Shown: positions 11,063-23,489, numbered from the stretch's first letter. The stretch: DNA of 64,000 nt from Dendrobium chrysotoxum (GCA_019925795.1 CM034309.1:22748729-22812728), one strand, 5' to 3'. Numbers and translations: made by a program. Notes: a model not told the origin generated them from the sequence alone.

Positions 11063-12082
11063 AACGAAAAACTAAATAAATATTAATTAAGCATAGTGAT
11101 TTGAATAGTGCTTGAAATTAAAATTATATTATTTATTAAATGATTAAATATTCTGACTTGATCTCTTATCTTATTTTAGAGTTTAAATAAAGAAATAATT
11201 TTCTGTACTGAAAGAACAAAAAATGACTAAAATTTGAAGAGAATGGAATTTTGCAGCTTTGGTGTCAAAATGCTTGGATTAAAAGGTTGGGTTTGGATCC
11301 AACCTTAAAGGTTGAATGAAATCCAACATTTTTAATTAACATGTCAAAAAGTGGTACCAAATCCAACCCACTTACTACCCGGATGACACAAACGGGTCTT
11401 GATAAACCATTTTAAGTAAAAATAAAAAAATGGTAAATTGTTAGCCAAATTGTTTATAATTAATCAAAAGTAAGAAAAGCATACCGACATGTAAAAGAAT
11501 TTAAGGGGAAAAAATAATGAAATTGATCACTGTCATGTCAAAATCAGGTCACTATCATGTTTCCAGGTCAACCGATCTTGACCCACCAATTAAACATGTT
11601 GTATAATATTTGGGCCCTCATCCTAATCTTTTGGGTTGGGTTCAAATCAATTCATTTATTAACACCCTTACTTGAATGCAATTTTCTCTCTTATTATCAT
11701 AACATATACATAAAATATAACAAGAAAGAAATTTCATATAAGATATAACATAACAATCATCCTGTGGGTGACAGTTCAATCAAGGCCTCAACTCATTCTT
11801 TATTTTTTTTAATTTTGGTAGAAATCTTAATAGCATAATAACCATATCATAAATGTCATAAGAATTATTATTCGATTTAGTATTTTCTTCATAATTCATC
11901 ATTTTTTCTTAATAAAAATTTATGAAATAATATTATAAGAAAATGGACTAAAATTTTTCAGAAAACCTTACAAAATTTTACTAACCCATTGATCTAAATC
12001 CAAGTGTGAAAAATGTATTTCTTATGTTAGCAATTAAGAATTAAATATATTAATAAAGGAAAAATAATTCGAAAAAGCCATT
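10561..12082. other. AT-rich intergenic DNA
   Basis: Apart from the (AT)n run at 10977-11059 I see no gene or family signature. The 63-codon open frame at 11557-11748 lacks any recognisable motif. Confidence 0.4.
10977..11059. repeat. (AT)n microsatellite, about 83 bp
   Basis: Uninterrupted TA/AT dinucleotides. Confidence 0.97.
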
Positions 12083-12091
12083 AATTAATTG

Positions 12092-12356
12092 GGGGATTTA
12101 TATACATACTACTTTATTTCATGCTATTTACATATCTAACACCTAAAACGTTAATATTACATTCCTACTACTCATATTAAATATTAATATCAAATATATC
12201 ACTACTATATTTCATTCTTACCACCCATACCACTCTATAAACTTTAATATTTCATTTCATTCACATATATTTATTCTATGGGTGTGGTAGGCATGTAATA
12301 TTAGATGATAGATATGTAAATAGCATGAAATAAAATGATATGTATGAAAATTCCCC
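12092..12356. mobile_element. Mutator-like MITE, copy 1 (9-bp TSD TAATTAATT)
   Basis: Long terminal inverted repeats (about 60 bp) start GGGGGATTTATATACATACT and end ...ATGTATGAAAATTCCCC. They contain TTTCATGCTATTTACATATC and its complement. TAATTAATT is present on both sides (12083-12091 and 12357-12365). Long TIRs with a 9-bp duplication are the hallmark of Mutator-like elements. Copies 2 and 3 are at 13157 and 49075. Confidence 0.88.
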
Positions 12357-12583
12357 TAATTAATTTTTTGTCACTCTTTTAAAAGAATATGATCGAGTAA
12401 CCTATTGTTTTTCTTTATCGGAGCTTTGTGCCTGAGTTTTCTTGTTTCTTTATTTAAAAAATAAAGAATGGAGAAAATTAAAATATCCCTTCTAAATAAT
12501 TAATAATTTAAAATTCTTAAATGATAATATGAATTTTTCCTTTTGAAATTATAGATGGATATATGGATACAACTTCTACAAAT

Positions 12584-12686
12584 AACTATTATTTCTCTGA
12601 AAAAAAATAAAAAAAAAATAAAAAATAAAAAAAATAAAAAAATAAAAAAAATAAAAAAAGAAAAATAAAACTATTATTTCTCTGAA
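12584..12686 (+). mobile_element. Poly(A)-only retro-insertion with 18-bp target duplication
   Basis: AACTATTATTTCTCTGAA occurs at 12584-12601 and again, identical, at 12669-12686. Between them lies only an A-rich tract (A runs broken by single T, then AAAAAGAAAAATAA). This is the footprint of LINE-driven target-primed reverse transcription that copied only a poly(A) tail. Confidence 0.75.
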
Positions 12687-13156
12687 CAGACACACAAGCC
12701 TTATATTTGTCACATTGGACGACATCTTTTACTATTATAATTCATTTTGTGGATGCTTTGTGTTATTTTAAGTAATGGTATATACTGTGTTTTCTTCTTT
12801 TTTTTTTTTCTCAATCTTATGGAAGGTCATAGTTATAATTACTAAATGACAGATTTTGTAATTTCATATGTAACATTTTGATATATCAATAAATGTTGGG
12901 CAAGATTGTCAATCTTTTACAAAAAAAAGTCTTACATGAAATTTTTTTTTTAAATCTAAAAAATATTAAATATGCTCTTTTTAAAAGGGTGTTGTCTTGT
13001 TGATTTAGAATTTTAATGAATTTTTTCTCCCTCCTTATGACAATAAAATGTAAATAGAGGTAAATTAGATTTGATATTGGATACATTTAAGTTATTTTCT
13101 TAAATGAAAATATTTCCTTTTTACTTGCAAAATTGAGAAAAATCTATTTCAAAATA

Positions 13157-13428
13157 GGGAAATTTACATACATATCACTTTTTTTCATGCTATTTATATA
13201 TCTAACACCTAATATTTTAATATTACATTTCTATTACTCATTTAAAATTTTAATATCAAATATACCACTCCTATATTTCATTATCACCACCCATACCACT
13301 CTACAAACTTTAATATTTCATTCCATGCACTCATTTTTGTTCTATGGATGATAGACATGTAATATTAAAGTTTTAGATGTTAGATATGTAAATAGCATGA
13401 AATAAAGTGGTATGTATGTAAAGATCCC
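13157..13428. mobile_element. Mutator-like MITE, copy 2 (9-bp TSD TTCAAAATA)
   Basis: The element runs GGGAAATTTACATACATATC ... GTATGTATGTAAAGATCCC with the same long inverted repeats and internal TACCACTC/ACCACCCATACCACTCTA blocks as copy 1. TTCAAAATA flanks it exactly (13148-13156 and 13429-13437). Confidence 0.9.
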
Positions 13429-13437
13429 TTCAAAATA

Positions 13438-14198
13438 TTAAGCCATTAATTCTCTTTTTGTATTTTTAAAAATAATTTCTTTCTTATATATATATATATA
13501 CAAGGAATTTTGGGCGGTTTTTTTTATTTATTTTTTTTTGACTTTTGGGCAAATTGAACACATACATCACATATATAAGTTTCGAATTCAAAATCTCTTA
13601 GTTGATAGTCTAAGCTCACAAACGAAAGATTAATGTTGGATGCATATGATCATGAATCCGATAAAGGATTTACGAGATCCCATGCAAAGCCAAAACCAAA
13701 ATCAAGAAACAACACGGATGAGCGCAGCGCATGCTATCCATTTTCTTTCCATACTCGTGCTGAAGCTTTTCACACAGCAGAATTCCAAAGCCTGCGGCAC
13801 CCAGTTCTCCATGCCTAATGACTATAGAGCCAGCCACGCTTCGCTCTGTAAAGCTTGCACTTTTTTTCTTGGACTCTTCTCAATTTTAGAGAAATTCTCC
13901 ATTGTGAGGGCTGTTAATTACAGCGTAAAGTTAACAAATGTCGACCCTTCAATTTTATTTTGAATGGCTGTGATTGAATAGATGTTTTTATATCAAGAAA
14001 TGTGCTATCTAGTAACCTAAATAATGGATAAATTTTATTTGGAGTTTTTTTTTTTTGGTTTAGTGGTCAGTGAAGAAGGATCTTTTCTTTAGAAAGTTTG
14101 TTATGTGAAATTGTTGTAAAATTCGTAATATGGCGGTAGAAAGTAGTTTTATACCACAAATTTTTTTAAAAAACAGTGAGAAAGTTTACTTAGATTAA
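13438..14198. other. Intergenic, nothing recognised
   Basis: The 107-codon frame at 13640-13963 and the overlapping 13633-13818 frame show no family motif and conflict with each other. 13670-13860 is somewhat GC-richer than its surroundings and could be a gene scrap, but I cannot identify it. Confidence 0.35.
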
Positions 14199-14800
14199 GG
14201 TTTCGTTTGGGAAAGTTTTTTGACTGTTTTATGAAGCAATTTTTTAGCACAACAATTTTTTTAATTTGAAATTTTTTTTTCTAGAAAATTGCTTCATAAA
14301 ATAGTAAGAAAGTTGTTTCAAATGAAGCCTAATGCTTCATTTGGGATAACTTTAAACCACTAATTTTTTCTTACTTTCAATAGATTTTTTGTACCAAAAA
14401 GCAAGTTTACAAAATAGAATAAAAGCCATTCTCAAAAGAAGCGTGAGACGTCTTTCTTGTTGCTTTCTAAAGCAGCTTTTTAGTACAAAAATTCTAATTC
14501 AAAATTTTTGTATTAAAAAACTGCTTTAGAAAACAGCAAGAAAGCTGTCCGAAAAAAAGCCTAAGGCATCATTTGGGACGGTTTTCTTACTATTTCTTAA
14601 AGCAGCTTTTTAGTACAAAATTTTTAATTTTTGTACTATAAAACTGCTTTAAGAAGTAATAAAAAAGTCGCCCCAAACGAAGCCTAAGACTTCGTTGGAG
14701 ATAACTTTCTTACAGCTTTATTTTTTAGATCACAAATCATAATATTTTTTGCCGCTACTTTTTCATTACTTGCAATAAATTTTTGCTAGGAGACTACTTT
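14199..14800. mobile_element. Head-to-tail array of hairpin MITEs (TAA target, GGCTTCGTTTGGGA family), 4 units plus a partial
   Basis: Units at about 14199-14329, 14334-14442, 14445-14561, 14565-14684 and a partial from 14688 each read GGCTTCRTTTGGGAC...CTTTCTTACT...AAAGCAGCTTTTTAGTAC, then the inverted complement, ending GTCCCAAACGAAGCC. Successive units are separated by TAA or a close variant, the duplication expected of Tourist/PIF-Harbinger-type MITEs. Further copies are at 15385, 35157, 35563, 36707, 38176 and 48168. Confidence 0.75.
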
Positions 14801-15196
14801 TTATGATAACTTTTACAATCAACTCTATAAAAAGTTTGAGATATCACCCTAAATTTATACTCTCACTATTTATTAAATAAAAAAAAAACACCCAAACGAT
14901 ACTAGCATGATTGCCGATTTTGTTACTTTTTATTTTTGAGATATTTAGGTCAATTAAAATAAATTCATATACATATTATATATATAAGACTTAAATTCAA
15001 AATCTCTTAATTAATAACCAAAACTTTTAATCTACAGACCAAAATGAGCTGCGTGATTTTGTTACCTTATTAACAACCGATTGTTTTCTTCCAACCAAGC
15101 TATAATTTTCCGAAACAATTAATAAACGTTTTTGTTTGTCCTGTTCTACGTGGTCGTATCTCAGTTTTGTCTGAGACTAAAATGACTGGTTAATAT

Positions 15197-15245
<49 letters not shown>

Positions 15246-15384
15246 AAAGGGTGCAAACAGGAACAAGTTTGAAGAAATGGAGAAAATCACGGATCTAAAT
15301 TATGTATCGAATTAATCCAAATTTGTGATTGACGGCGAAAATAAAAAGAATCATCTTTTTAAAATCGAATTTTTATTAACACTT
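14801..15384. other. AT-rich intergenic DNA with a (GA)n run
   Basis: Nothing is recognised except the microsatellite at 15197-15241. Confidence 0.4.
15197..15241. repeat. (GA)n microsatellite
   Basis: About 22 GA dinucleotides. Confidence 0.97.
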
Positions 15385-15630
15385 GATTATTATTTTTTAA
15401 AACAGTTTTTAATTAAAAATTTTTAAATTAAAAAAAAATTGGGTGCTAAAAAATTAATTTAGAAAGCAGTAAAAAATCTTCCTGAAACGAAACCTAAGGC
15501 TTTGCTTGAGACAATTTTATTATTACTTTCTAAAGTAATTTTTTTAAACCAAGTTTGGATTAGAAAATTTTTTACTATAAAACTATTTTAGAAAGCAATA
15601 AAAAAGCCATCTCAAATGAAGAATAATTCT
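15385..15630. mobile_element. Two more units of the GGCTTCGTTTGGGA MITE, degraded
   Basis: One unit ends CTGAAACGAAACC at about 15494. After TAA the next begins GGCTTTGCTTGAGACAATTT and ends CCATCTCAAATGAAG at about 15619. Hairpin pairing of the halves is still visible. Confidence 0.6.
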
Positions 15631-15688
15631 TAAGAACTTAAAAATTTGAACTATTTGAGCTGAAAGTTTTAATGAATTAAAAATTTAC

Positions 15689-15693
<5 letters not shown>

Positions 15694-15759
<66 letters not shown>

Positions 15760-15781
15760 TGTGTGCGAGCGCGCGCGCGTG
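15694..15781. repeat. Compound microsatellite (TA)n-(GT)n-(GC)n
   Basis: About 62 bp of TA is followed by GTGTGTGTGCGAGCGCGCGCGCGTG. The alternating purine-pyrimidine GC part can form Z-DNA. Confidence 0.97.
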
Positions 15782-17815
15782 AAATGTTAATTATACATGG
15801 TAAATATATTTGTGTTATCATGTTCATATGATGCGTGACATGCTCATATGATGGAAGTGATGAATGTGGGAGATGTTCAACTACACTATAAGCTAAGTTA
15901 CAAGCTCCCTTACATGTACATGTTTATGTTTCTTTATTCTAGCTATTTTGTATAGATATGAGATGACCGAGTAGAGTTATAGGTGACAATGGAGTTATAA
16001 GTGGAAATAGTTGTAAGAGGAATCGAACATATCTCTATCTATCTTGTACATGTGTGAGACAGAGTGGAGGTATATGTGAAATTGAAGTAATAAACAGGCA
16101 TCAGGATATGCACATGTCATATTTCATATGTTGCATTACATGTTTATTAAGTAATGCATATTAATACTCATATTCAAAGTCAAGGTAACATTCCAATTGA
16201 TATTTTTGGTGTTAACATTCAAGTTCAAGTAATGTCTAAGTTATATTCAAATTTATTTTTTCATTGCAATTATTCAAGTTTGAGCAATGTTTAATTTCAG
16301 AAATATTCCAAGATAATGTATCTGATTTATACATCTAAGCTCAAGTAATGAATATGCTATCATTCGAATAAAGTCAAACATATATGTACAAGTAAATCTA
16401 AGGTTAATATTTTATGAACATTAAAGTTATTCGTTTTTATACTCGTAAATATTACCCGACTTAAATTATGAAATCTTTTGTTATTCGGTTTATTTATATT
16501 AATGCAAATGTAGAATTTGATTTCTCTAATAGTACAGCGTATTGAGCAAGAGTATGCTTACTCTTTATATTTTTATGTTATTTTAGAAAAGTGAAAAGGG
16601 AAAGCAGAAGCTAAAGTCACGACCTAGTTGAGGATAAATTCAGTCGTCGGAGCCCTAAAGCCCTTCCTCTGGCAGATCTGGCCCGCTCGATCGCGTCTAC
16701 CTCTTTGTCAATCCACGTCATCACTATCCGCAAAATAGTAAGAAATCATGAACTGCAAGTTTGTGATTGAGATGTATATGTTTGAGGAGAGATACTCGAG
16801 TTTTGACTTGATTTCCTTTGCCTTTCGAGTTCTAAAAACTTTCAGCAGCAACTTCTGTTATTATGTTCAAGTTAGTGGGTGTTCAATCAGTACTTATTTC
16901 GAGGATTTTTTTCTAAAGAAACATCCATTCTATGTTGTAATTACTTAAAATAACAAAACAGATTTTTGATGTTGATTGTATATTACTTTGAAAGTAATTG
17001 ACAGTTAAAAGCTAAATATTGATCAAATTTAATGTAATGTACTATTGTTGGTCCGTTTCTAATTTGATTTATGTGATTGATTTTATTTATTGAATATATA
17101 TATTTATTTATAATAGATGCATGAGATTAAAATGATAAGAAATAGATAAAGAGGAGATTAATTACAATTAAGGAAAATAGATGTATGCTCTATGAGTAAT
17201 ATATTCTCTTAATAGATGTAACCTGAATTTGTTTTTAGAATGATCTATAAATAGTATAAGAAATAAAGTAAGCTTTTCCATAATCCATCTAGATTGAGAA
17301 GTGCCATTAAATCAAAATAATCCATGAGGCAATTACTATAAGTAGGGGGAGATTGGGACTTATATCTTATGGTGATATGTTAGTATTTTTCATTATTGGT
17401 ATTTTATATAGAAATTATGTGTAGGTTGTATTTATGTTGTGTCTATATATTATTTTTCTATTACTCATTGAGATGTATTTACAAACTAACTTCAATTGAC
17501 CTTCATAGCTATGGTAGTCTCTATTTGTTCATTAATTTTATATCACAAAGTTTCTATAGATTATATAATTTATGATTGCTGACAATGAATATATTGTAGC
17601 ACTAGTCAATCTCCTTTATAACTAGGTGTATCTAGAAGTTGAACTAAGATGATAGATTCATGAAATTTCAAATAAAGTTAGGTTTACATTTTGTTGGATT
17701 CCCTATCACTATCGATAACCCTTTTGAGCATTCTTCTATTGAGAGTGTTTATTAGAGTTATTTCAAAGTGCAATTATTCTAAGAAATTACTTCCATTTAC
17801 GAGACTTTTGGACCA
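15782..17815. other. Intergenic, no gene recognised
   Basis: Mostly AT-rich. A GC-richer patch at 16600-16740 begins after a TTATTTTAG acceptor-like tract and could be a gene scrap. The 66-codon frame at 16748-16948 has no recognisable motif. Confidence 0.35.
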
Positions 17816-17823
17816 CATTCTAT

Positions 17824-18265
17824 TAGGGGTGTCAATTTTGGGTCACGGATCGGGTTCGGGTTGAACCCGAAACTGACCCGGCACTATTCTGGTCAACCCG
17901 AACCCGACCCGTTTTTACAAACGGGTCAGTTTTCCGAACCCGAACCCGAACCTGACCCTCTTCGAGTCCGGGTCAACCTGACCAAACCTGAATGACCCGG
18001 TGCCAACAAAAAAATGCTAGTTTTAAGGTCAAAAAATGGGTCAATCTCGGGTTGCCGGGTCAAAAACGGGTTTTCGGGTCAAAACTGGTCAATTTCAGGG
18101 CAAATTTGGGTCAGCGGGTCAACACGAACCCGACCCGATTTTTGAAACGGGTCAAATTGTTAAACCCGAACCCGACCTGTTTCGGGTTCGGGTCAACCCA
18201 AACTCGAAATTTTCGGGTCGGGTTTGGATCGGATTTTCAGGTCGGGTCTAATATTGACACCCCTA
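17824..18265. mobile_element. Non-autonomous hAT-like element (TAGGGGTGTCAA TIR, 8-bp TSD CATTCTAT)
   Basis: A perfect 12-bp terminal inverted repeat TAGGGGTGTCAA...TTGACACCCCTA is flanked by CATTCTAT at 17816-17823 and 18266-18273. An 8-bp duplication is typical of hAT. The interior is made of alternating GGGTTCGGGTC and GACCCGAACCC motifs in both orientations, so it can fold. No coding capacity. A relative is at 52729-53218. Confidence 0.85.
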
Positions 18266-19479
18266 CATTCTATAGTTTTAATTTCAATTTTCAAAAGCAT
18301 AATATTTCATTAATTTTGATGCAGAACATAATGAGCTAATTGGGCAACATTTTTTTCCTCAAAAGTGTTGAAAATTTTTTTTCCCACTTGTAATTTTTTT
18401 TTTTTTGGAAAGCCCGACGGTGGGGCCTTCCGTGTTAATTCAGAAAAGAAATTACAAAGTTCTTAAAAGGATCCTTCAGCTCGTTGCTACTGCTCAAAAG
18501 AGCTACAAAAAAATCAAAATAAAACCTAAGAGACGGTGGTTCCTTATACTAAGATTAACAAAATTTCCTAATAACATTCTAGGGCTGCAAGTAGACAGCA
18601 CCCAAAAAATGAAGATGAAAAAGATATTATTCCGCACGATCTTCCTACACCAAAAAAGGGGCCTCCTACAAAAAAATCCCCGCAACATATCCAACCTCTA
18701 AATCTGCATAACAAAACCACTCGAAATCCACAGGATAATATGATAAAGGAGATAATACCAGTAAATCCAAAGATAAACATTTAAATAGTTGTTAGCAATT
18801 AAAAGAATAAAGATTACGAACCCACAATCTGGCAGCCAACCATTGTTAATGATAATCCACCGGAGCATTTCAAACAGAATGAGAGACCAGGTGCCACTAC
18901 TATTCCCAACCAAAAACACACTAATAAAAGGGAAAATTTTGTCAGAAACTCATATAGATAAACAGACCTCACAAAAAGGATGAGCAACCATAGTAGAATC
19001 AGTCCAATCATCAGCACCCAAAACAGCATTGAAACTCAGACTCATCGCAGGCAACCCACACACCCATTGAAACAAAACGATATTCTTTAACACCTCCAGA
19101 TTCATTCTACCAGCATTAACATGCCCAGAGCAACAGTAATTGCCAACCTTAACAGTAGGACTACCAACAGTAATGTGCCTCTAAAGTAAAAACTCAAACC
19201 AGTAATGAAAACATAACACACTCCCGTAAGTCCGAAGGACCAGGCAACCCGAGCAATATAGATAAGAAAAAAGAAAAGGACAACACCCAGCATATCAACC
19301 CCATACAGAAAGCCCCAATGAATTAAAATAGAGAAATTAAAATAGCAGATAAAGAAAAAATAGCCAGCACACAAAACTTCACCCATTACAGATATAAGGC
19401 ACTCCAGCTTTGTCTAAATTAATAAAACCTTTAAGCAAATGAGGTAAATCACAGGTATCAAAATCCTTTCAAACCTCAA

Positions 19480-22400
19480 GCTAACAACCGAGCTTAGCAA
19501 GGTAATCAGCACAGGAGTTACCTTCCTAAAATATGTGAGAAATGGTATAGTTGATAGTAGCAAGAGAAAGCTTAATTTTCCTAATTATATAGAAGTTATG
19601 AGGATTCCCTCCACCACATTCTCATTGATCTGAATTAAAAGCATAGCATCCACCTCAATCCACACATGTTGAAATCCCAATCTAATACAGCTATCAAGCC
19701 CATAGGACAAACCTCTGAGCTCGGCAATAATAGCGTTAAAATGGGGAACAGGCCCAGCGTAAGTAGCTAAAACACACCCCAGCCCATCACGGATAATGCC
19801 ACCCGCACCCGCAGAGTTGGGACCCACAGAACCATCAGAATTTAGTTTAACATAAGGAAAAGAAGGCTTTATCCACTTAACAATCCTATCCAAATTGTCA
19901 GAGTTAACATAAACAATTTTAATACCAAGATCTAAAGCCAAATTGCCACAGAAGTGAAAACTCTTATCAGTAATAAGATTGACAGAGTAAAGTTGCAAAA
20001 GTTTATTCCTCACATTGGAAATAATTTGATTGGCATCCATCTTGATGTCATTATGTTTGGAGTCATTTCTCGCTTTCCACAAATACCACATAATAAGGAT
20101 AGGCAATAAATTATATATGTGACATTTAACTTTATTCATCCAACAATTCAACATAGAAAGGATATCACTATTAGAATGAAAGTGCCCTTTATCAGCCAAA
20201 CCAAAAAAATACCTCCATACTTTAATTGCAATATCCCCATTAATAAAAATATGGTTAACATTCTCAATGCTAGCACAACATCGGCACTTTCAATATAAAA
20301 GCCTTTTTTCCAAAGTAAAGCATCAACAGGAATGAAACCTTTAATACATCTCCAAATAAGAATGGAATAAGATAAAGGAATATTATTATGCCATAACCCA
20401 TTGTAAATGTGGGAACTACTAAGTTTAACTTTAAAAGTATTCTAGGCATCTTTTAAATTAAATTTACTAGAGGAAGAAACATTAAACATTATTTTGTCCT
20501 TATGGTTCAACTGAATAGGGATAGTCAAAATAAAGTCAACAAGATCATTAGGTAAAATTTCCATAAGAGTATTGACATCCCAGGACCCATTAACAATAAA
20601 GTTCTTAACCATAATATTATCAATAGTATGCGAGTGTAACCAAGTATCAATAGAATGAGGCCCCAACCAATTATCTTGCCAGAAAAAAATATTACCATTG
20701 CCCAAGCCCCATTGAATTAATTGCTCCGCCTCCCATTTGATGTTGCAAAGCCTTTTCCAAACTGAAGAGTCAGAACTTTATAATGGCTAAGCAAAGGATG
20801 GATATTATTGCAATACTTAATATTCATAAATTGAGCCCATAAACTGATATTAGCTCTAAAAGAGAACCATAATTTATAAGAGAAAGCCTGAGTAGTATCA
20901 GAAATGTTCTTGCAACCTAAACCACCTTCATTAAAAACCCCACAAATATTCTTCCAAGACGCCCAATAAATACAGGAAGCATTATTTCTAGAACCTCAAA
21001 AAAACTTATTAAACATTCTTTCCAATCTAAGGCAGATATATATAGTAGGTTGTATAGTATGCAACAAGAATATGGGGATAGAATTTAAAACACTTTTAAT
21101 AAGCACAAGTCTACCACCAAAAGAAAGGAAATTAGAAGACCAGTTAAAAAGCTTCCTTTGAAGAATAGTAAACATATCCTCAAAAAGATGATTTTTTTCT
21201 ACCTTTAAAAATAGGGGTACCTAAATACTTAATGGGCAAAGACTTCGAGTTAAAACCACACATCCTTTGAATAGCATTAATTCTAGTACGGTTCATAGCA
21301 TTAGTAACAATAAAGCTTCTTTTGTCATTATTAATGGTTAACCCACTCATATCTTGAAATAGAGAAAGAAAATGGAATAAGGTTTTAACGTTATTAATCG
21401 CACCATTAGAGAAGATGATAAAATCATCGACAAAACTAAGGTGAGTAATCGGGATACCCCGAATAGTATGGAACAGCAGCTTAGGATGTCTTAAGTATAA
21501 TTCTTCCAAACTCTTAGAAAGATACTCCATAGCAGTAATAAACAAAGCAGGAGACAAGTGGTCACCTTGCCTTAAACCTTGAGAAGATTTAAAGAAGCCA
21601 TGATTTCTCCCATTAATGATTAAAGAGAAGTAACAATCCCCAATACTATTTTTGATAAGTAAGATAAAAGAGGCATTGAAACCAAAAAGAGACAACACAT
21701 TGTACAAAAAATTCCAATTTAGATTGTCATAAGCTTTAGTGATATCGAGTTTAAAAATAATATTGCCCCCTTTAACTTTAGCATTAATGTCATGCGTAAT
21801 CTCTTGGGCTAGAAGAACATTGTCAAAAATACTTCTCCCCTTCACAAAACCAGTTTGATTATAAGAAATGATTCTAGGCAGAATATTAACCAACCTACTA
21901 GAGATGATTTTAGAGTTAAGTTTGTTAAAAAAGGAACATAGGCTAACCGGTCTAAAATCATTCCAATTATTGGTAACATCCTTTTTTAGGAATGAGGACA
22001 ATATTCGTAGAAGAGAAGAATTTCGGATAGGTTTTGCCATTAAAAAAATCTTTAACCGCCTCCACAACATCCATTTTAATAATAATCCAAGTATTTTGAA
22101 AAAAATTAGTCGTGAAACCATTGGGACCAACAACAGAATCCCCATTCATGTCCTTAATGATGTTCCAGATCTTAGATTCAAAAGGAGATTCAGTGAGCAG
22201 TTGGTTGTCAATATCATTAATAATGTGAGGGATAACTAAAGGATTAGCAATAGGAGTACAATTAACCTTATTATTAAAAATTCTATTGAAATGGTCGACA
22301 CCAGACTGAATGATACAATCTTCAGAATCATAAACACGGCCATCACCATCATTGATTTTGTGAATGTGATTCTTAAGCCTCTTTTTATTAGCCAAATTAT

Positions 22401-23489
22401 GGAAAAATTTGATATTTCTATCACCCTCCAAGATAATCTTGGCATTAGACTTTTGCCTCTAAAAAACTTCTTCTTGATTCTACAGCTGAAAAAAAACTTT
22501 TTTAGCCTCATTGAAGCTACAAAGATTTCCAGAATTTGGATTATCCATATAGACTTTATCCAATTCAATCACCTTATTCTCTGCCTCTTTAATATTAGAA
22601 AAGATATTCTTGAATTTATTTTTATTCCACCATCTCAGAGTTTGCTTAAGTCTACTAAGTTTGGACCACAATCTAGCCATACTAGTAATATTATTATCAG
22701 GGAAAACATGAGCATGCCAATTAGTGTGGACCAAATTCATAAATTCATTGTGTAAAATTCACATATTTTTAAATCTAAACGCAGAGGAGCCCAAAGATTT
22801 ATTAGTATTGATAGTTAAAAGTAAAGGCGCGTGGTCAGAGTGCGTTCTACTTAAATGTTCCACATTTGTCATATTAAACTCGGTAATCCACTCATTATTA
22901 AAAAGGAGTCAATCAAGCCTTTTCCATATAGTAGCTCTATTCCAAGTAAAAGCACTGCCAGAAAAATCGATGTCATGCAGATTACAATCATGAATCATAG
23001 AGTTAAAATCATCCATAGCCTTCACATTAGGAATATTCCCCATAATCCTCTCGGAAGCGTTAGAAATAATATTAAAATTGCCCCCAACACACCAAGGACC
23101 AATAGCATTGCTGGCAAAATCAACTAACATCTCCCAAAGGGGAAGATGACTTAATCTAGAACATGCAACATAGACAAAAGAAAAATAACACTGAATATGA
23201 AAGCCCATGATTTGAGAATTAACAACTTGAGAGGAATCAGAAATAATGTTCACGAAATGGCATTATTCCATATAATCCAAATTTTATTCAAACAGTTAGC
23301 AAAGTAATTAGAAAAACCCAACCGAGAAGCATTATGCACAAGTTTAGCATTCAAAATAAAAGGCCAATCAAAACTAAAAGTTGAATATTATGAATCCTAC
23401 CCAAATTCTTAACTCTAATTTTAGAGTCTCCCCCCCCCCCCCCCCCCCCCCACAATACCCCTCACATTCCAAATAAGAGCTTTAACCAT
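19480..23489 (-). pseudogene. LINE ORF2: endonuclease, reverse transcriptase, zf-RVT and RNase H, frameshifted
   Basis: ORF2 makes the nick and copies LINE RNA at the target. It begins at ATG 23489, eight bases upstream of the ORF1 stop in a different frame, with VKALIWNVRGIV, the endonuclease N-terminus. The endonuclease core is at 23253-22909 (GPWCVGGNFNII..., DFNSMIHDCNLHDIDFSGSAFTWNR). RT follows at about 22431-21180 (NDFRPVSLCSFFNKLNSKII, QTGFVKGRSIFDNVL, FKLDITKAYDNLNWNF, SSQGLRQGDHLSPALFI, LSFVDDFIIFS). The catalytic box is FVDD instead of the usual FADD. A zf-RVT-like part lies around 20705-20250 and an RNase H around 20060-19580 (LNSDGSV..., GAGGIIRDG, AELRGLSYGL, WIEVDA), followed by an EGNSCADYLAKLG tail. 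At least four frame changes plus a run of 22 G near the start inactivate it. Confidence 0.88.
23430..23451. repeat. (C)22 homopolymer inside LINE ORF2
   Basis: On the LINE coding strand this is G22, 11 codons after the ORF2 start, expanding a GIV-G glycine stretch. It would shift the frame at most lengths. Confidence 0.97.

Noticed and set aside
9991..11328. Complete copia LTR from TGTTGGGAG to ATCCAACA
   Set aside because: The right end match is only six bases and the flanks (ATTTT and TTTTT) are not a convincing duplication. I kept only the left remnant at low confidence.
13640..13963. 107-codon frame as a host gene
   Set aside because: No recognised domain, an overlapping frame competes, and no splice or start context supports it.
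19102..19386. 94-codon hydrophobic minus-strand frame
   Set aside because: It is in the T/G-rich 3' UTR of the LINE. Similar hydrophobic frames in the 3' UTRs of copies B (56635-57001) and C (29459-29665) differ in sequence, so they reflect composition, not a conserved membrane protein.
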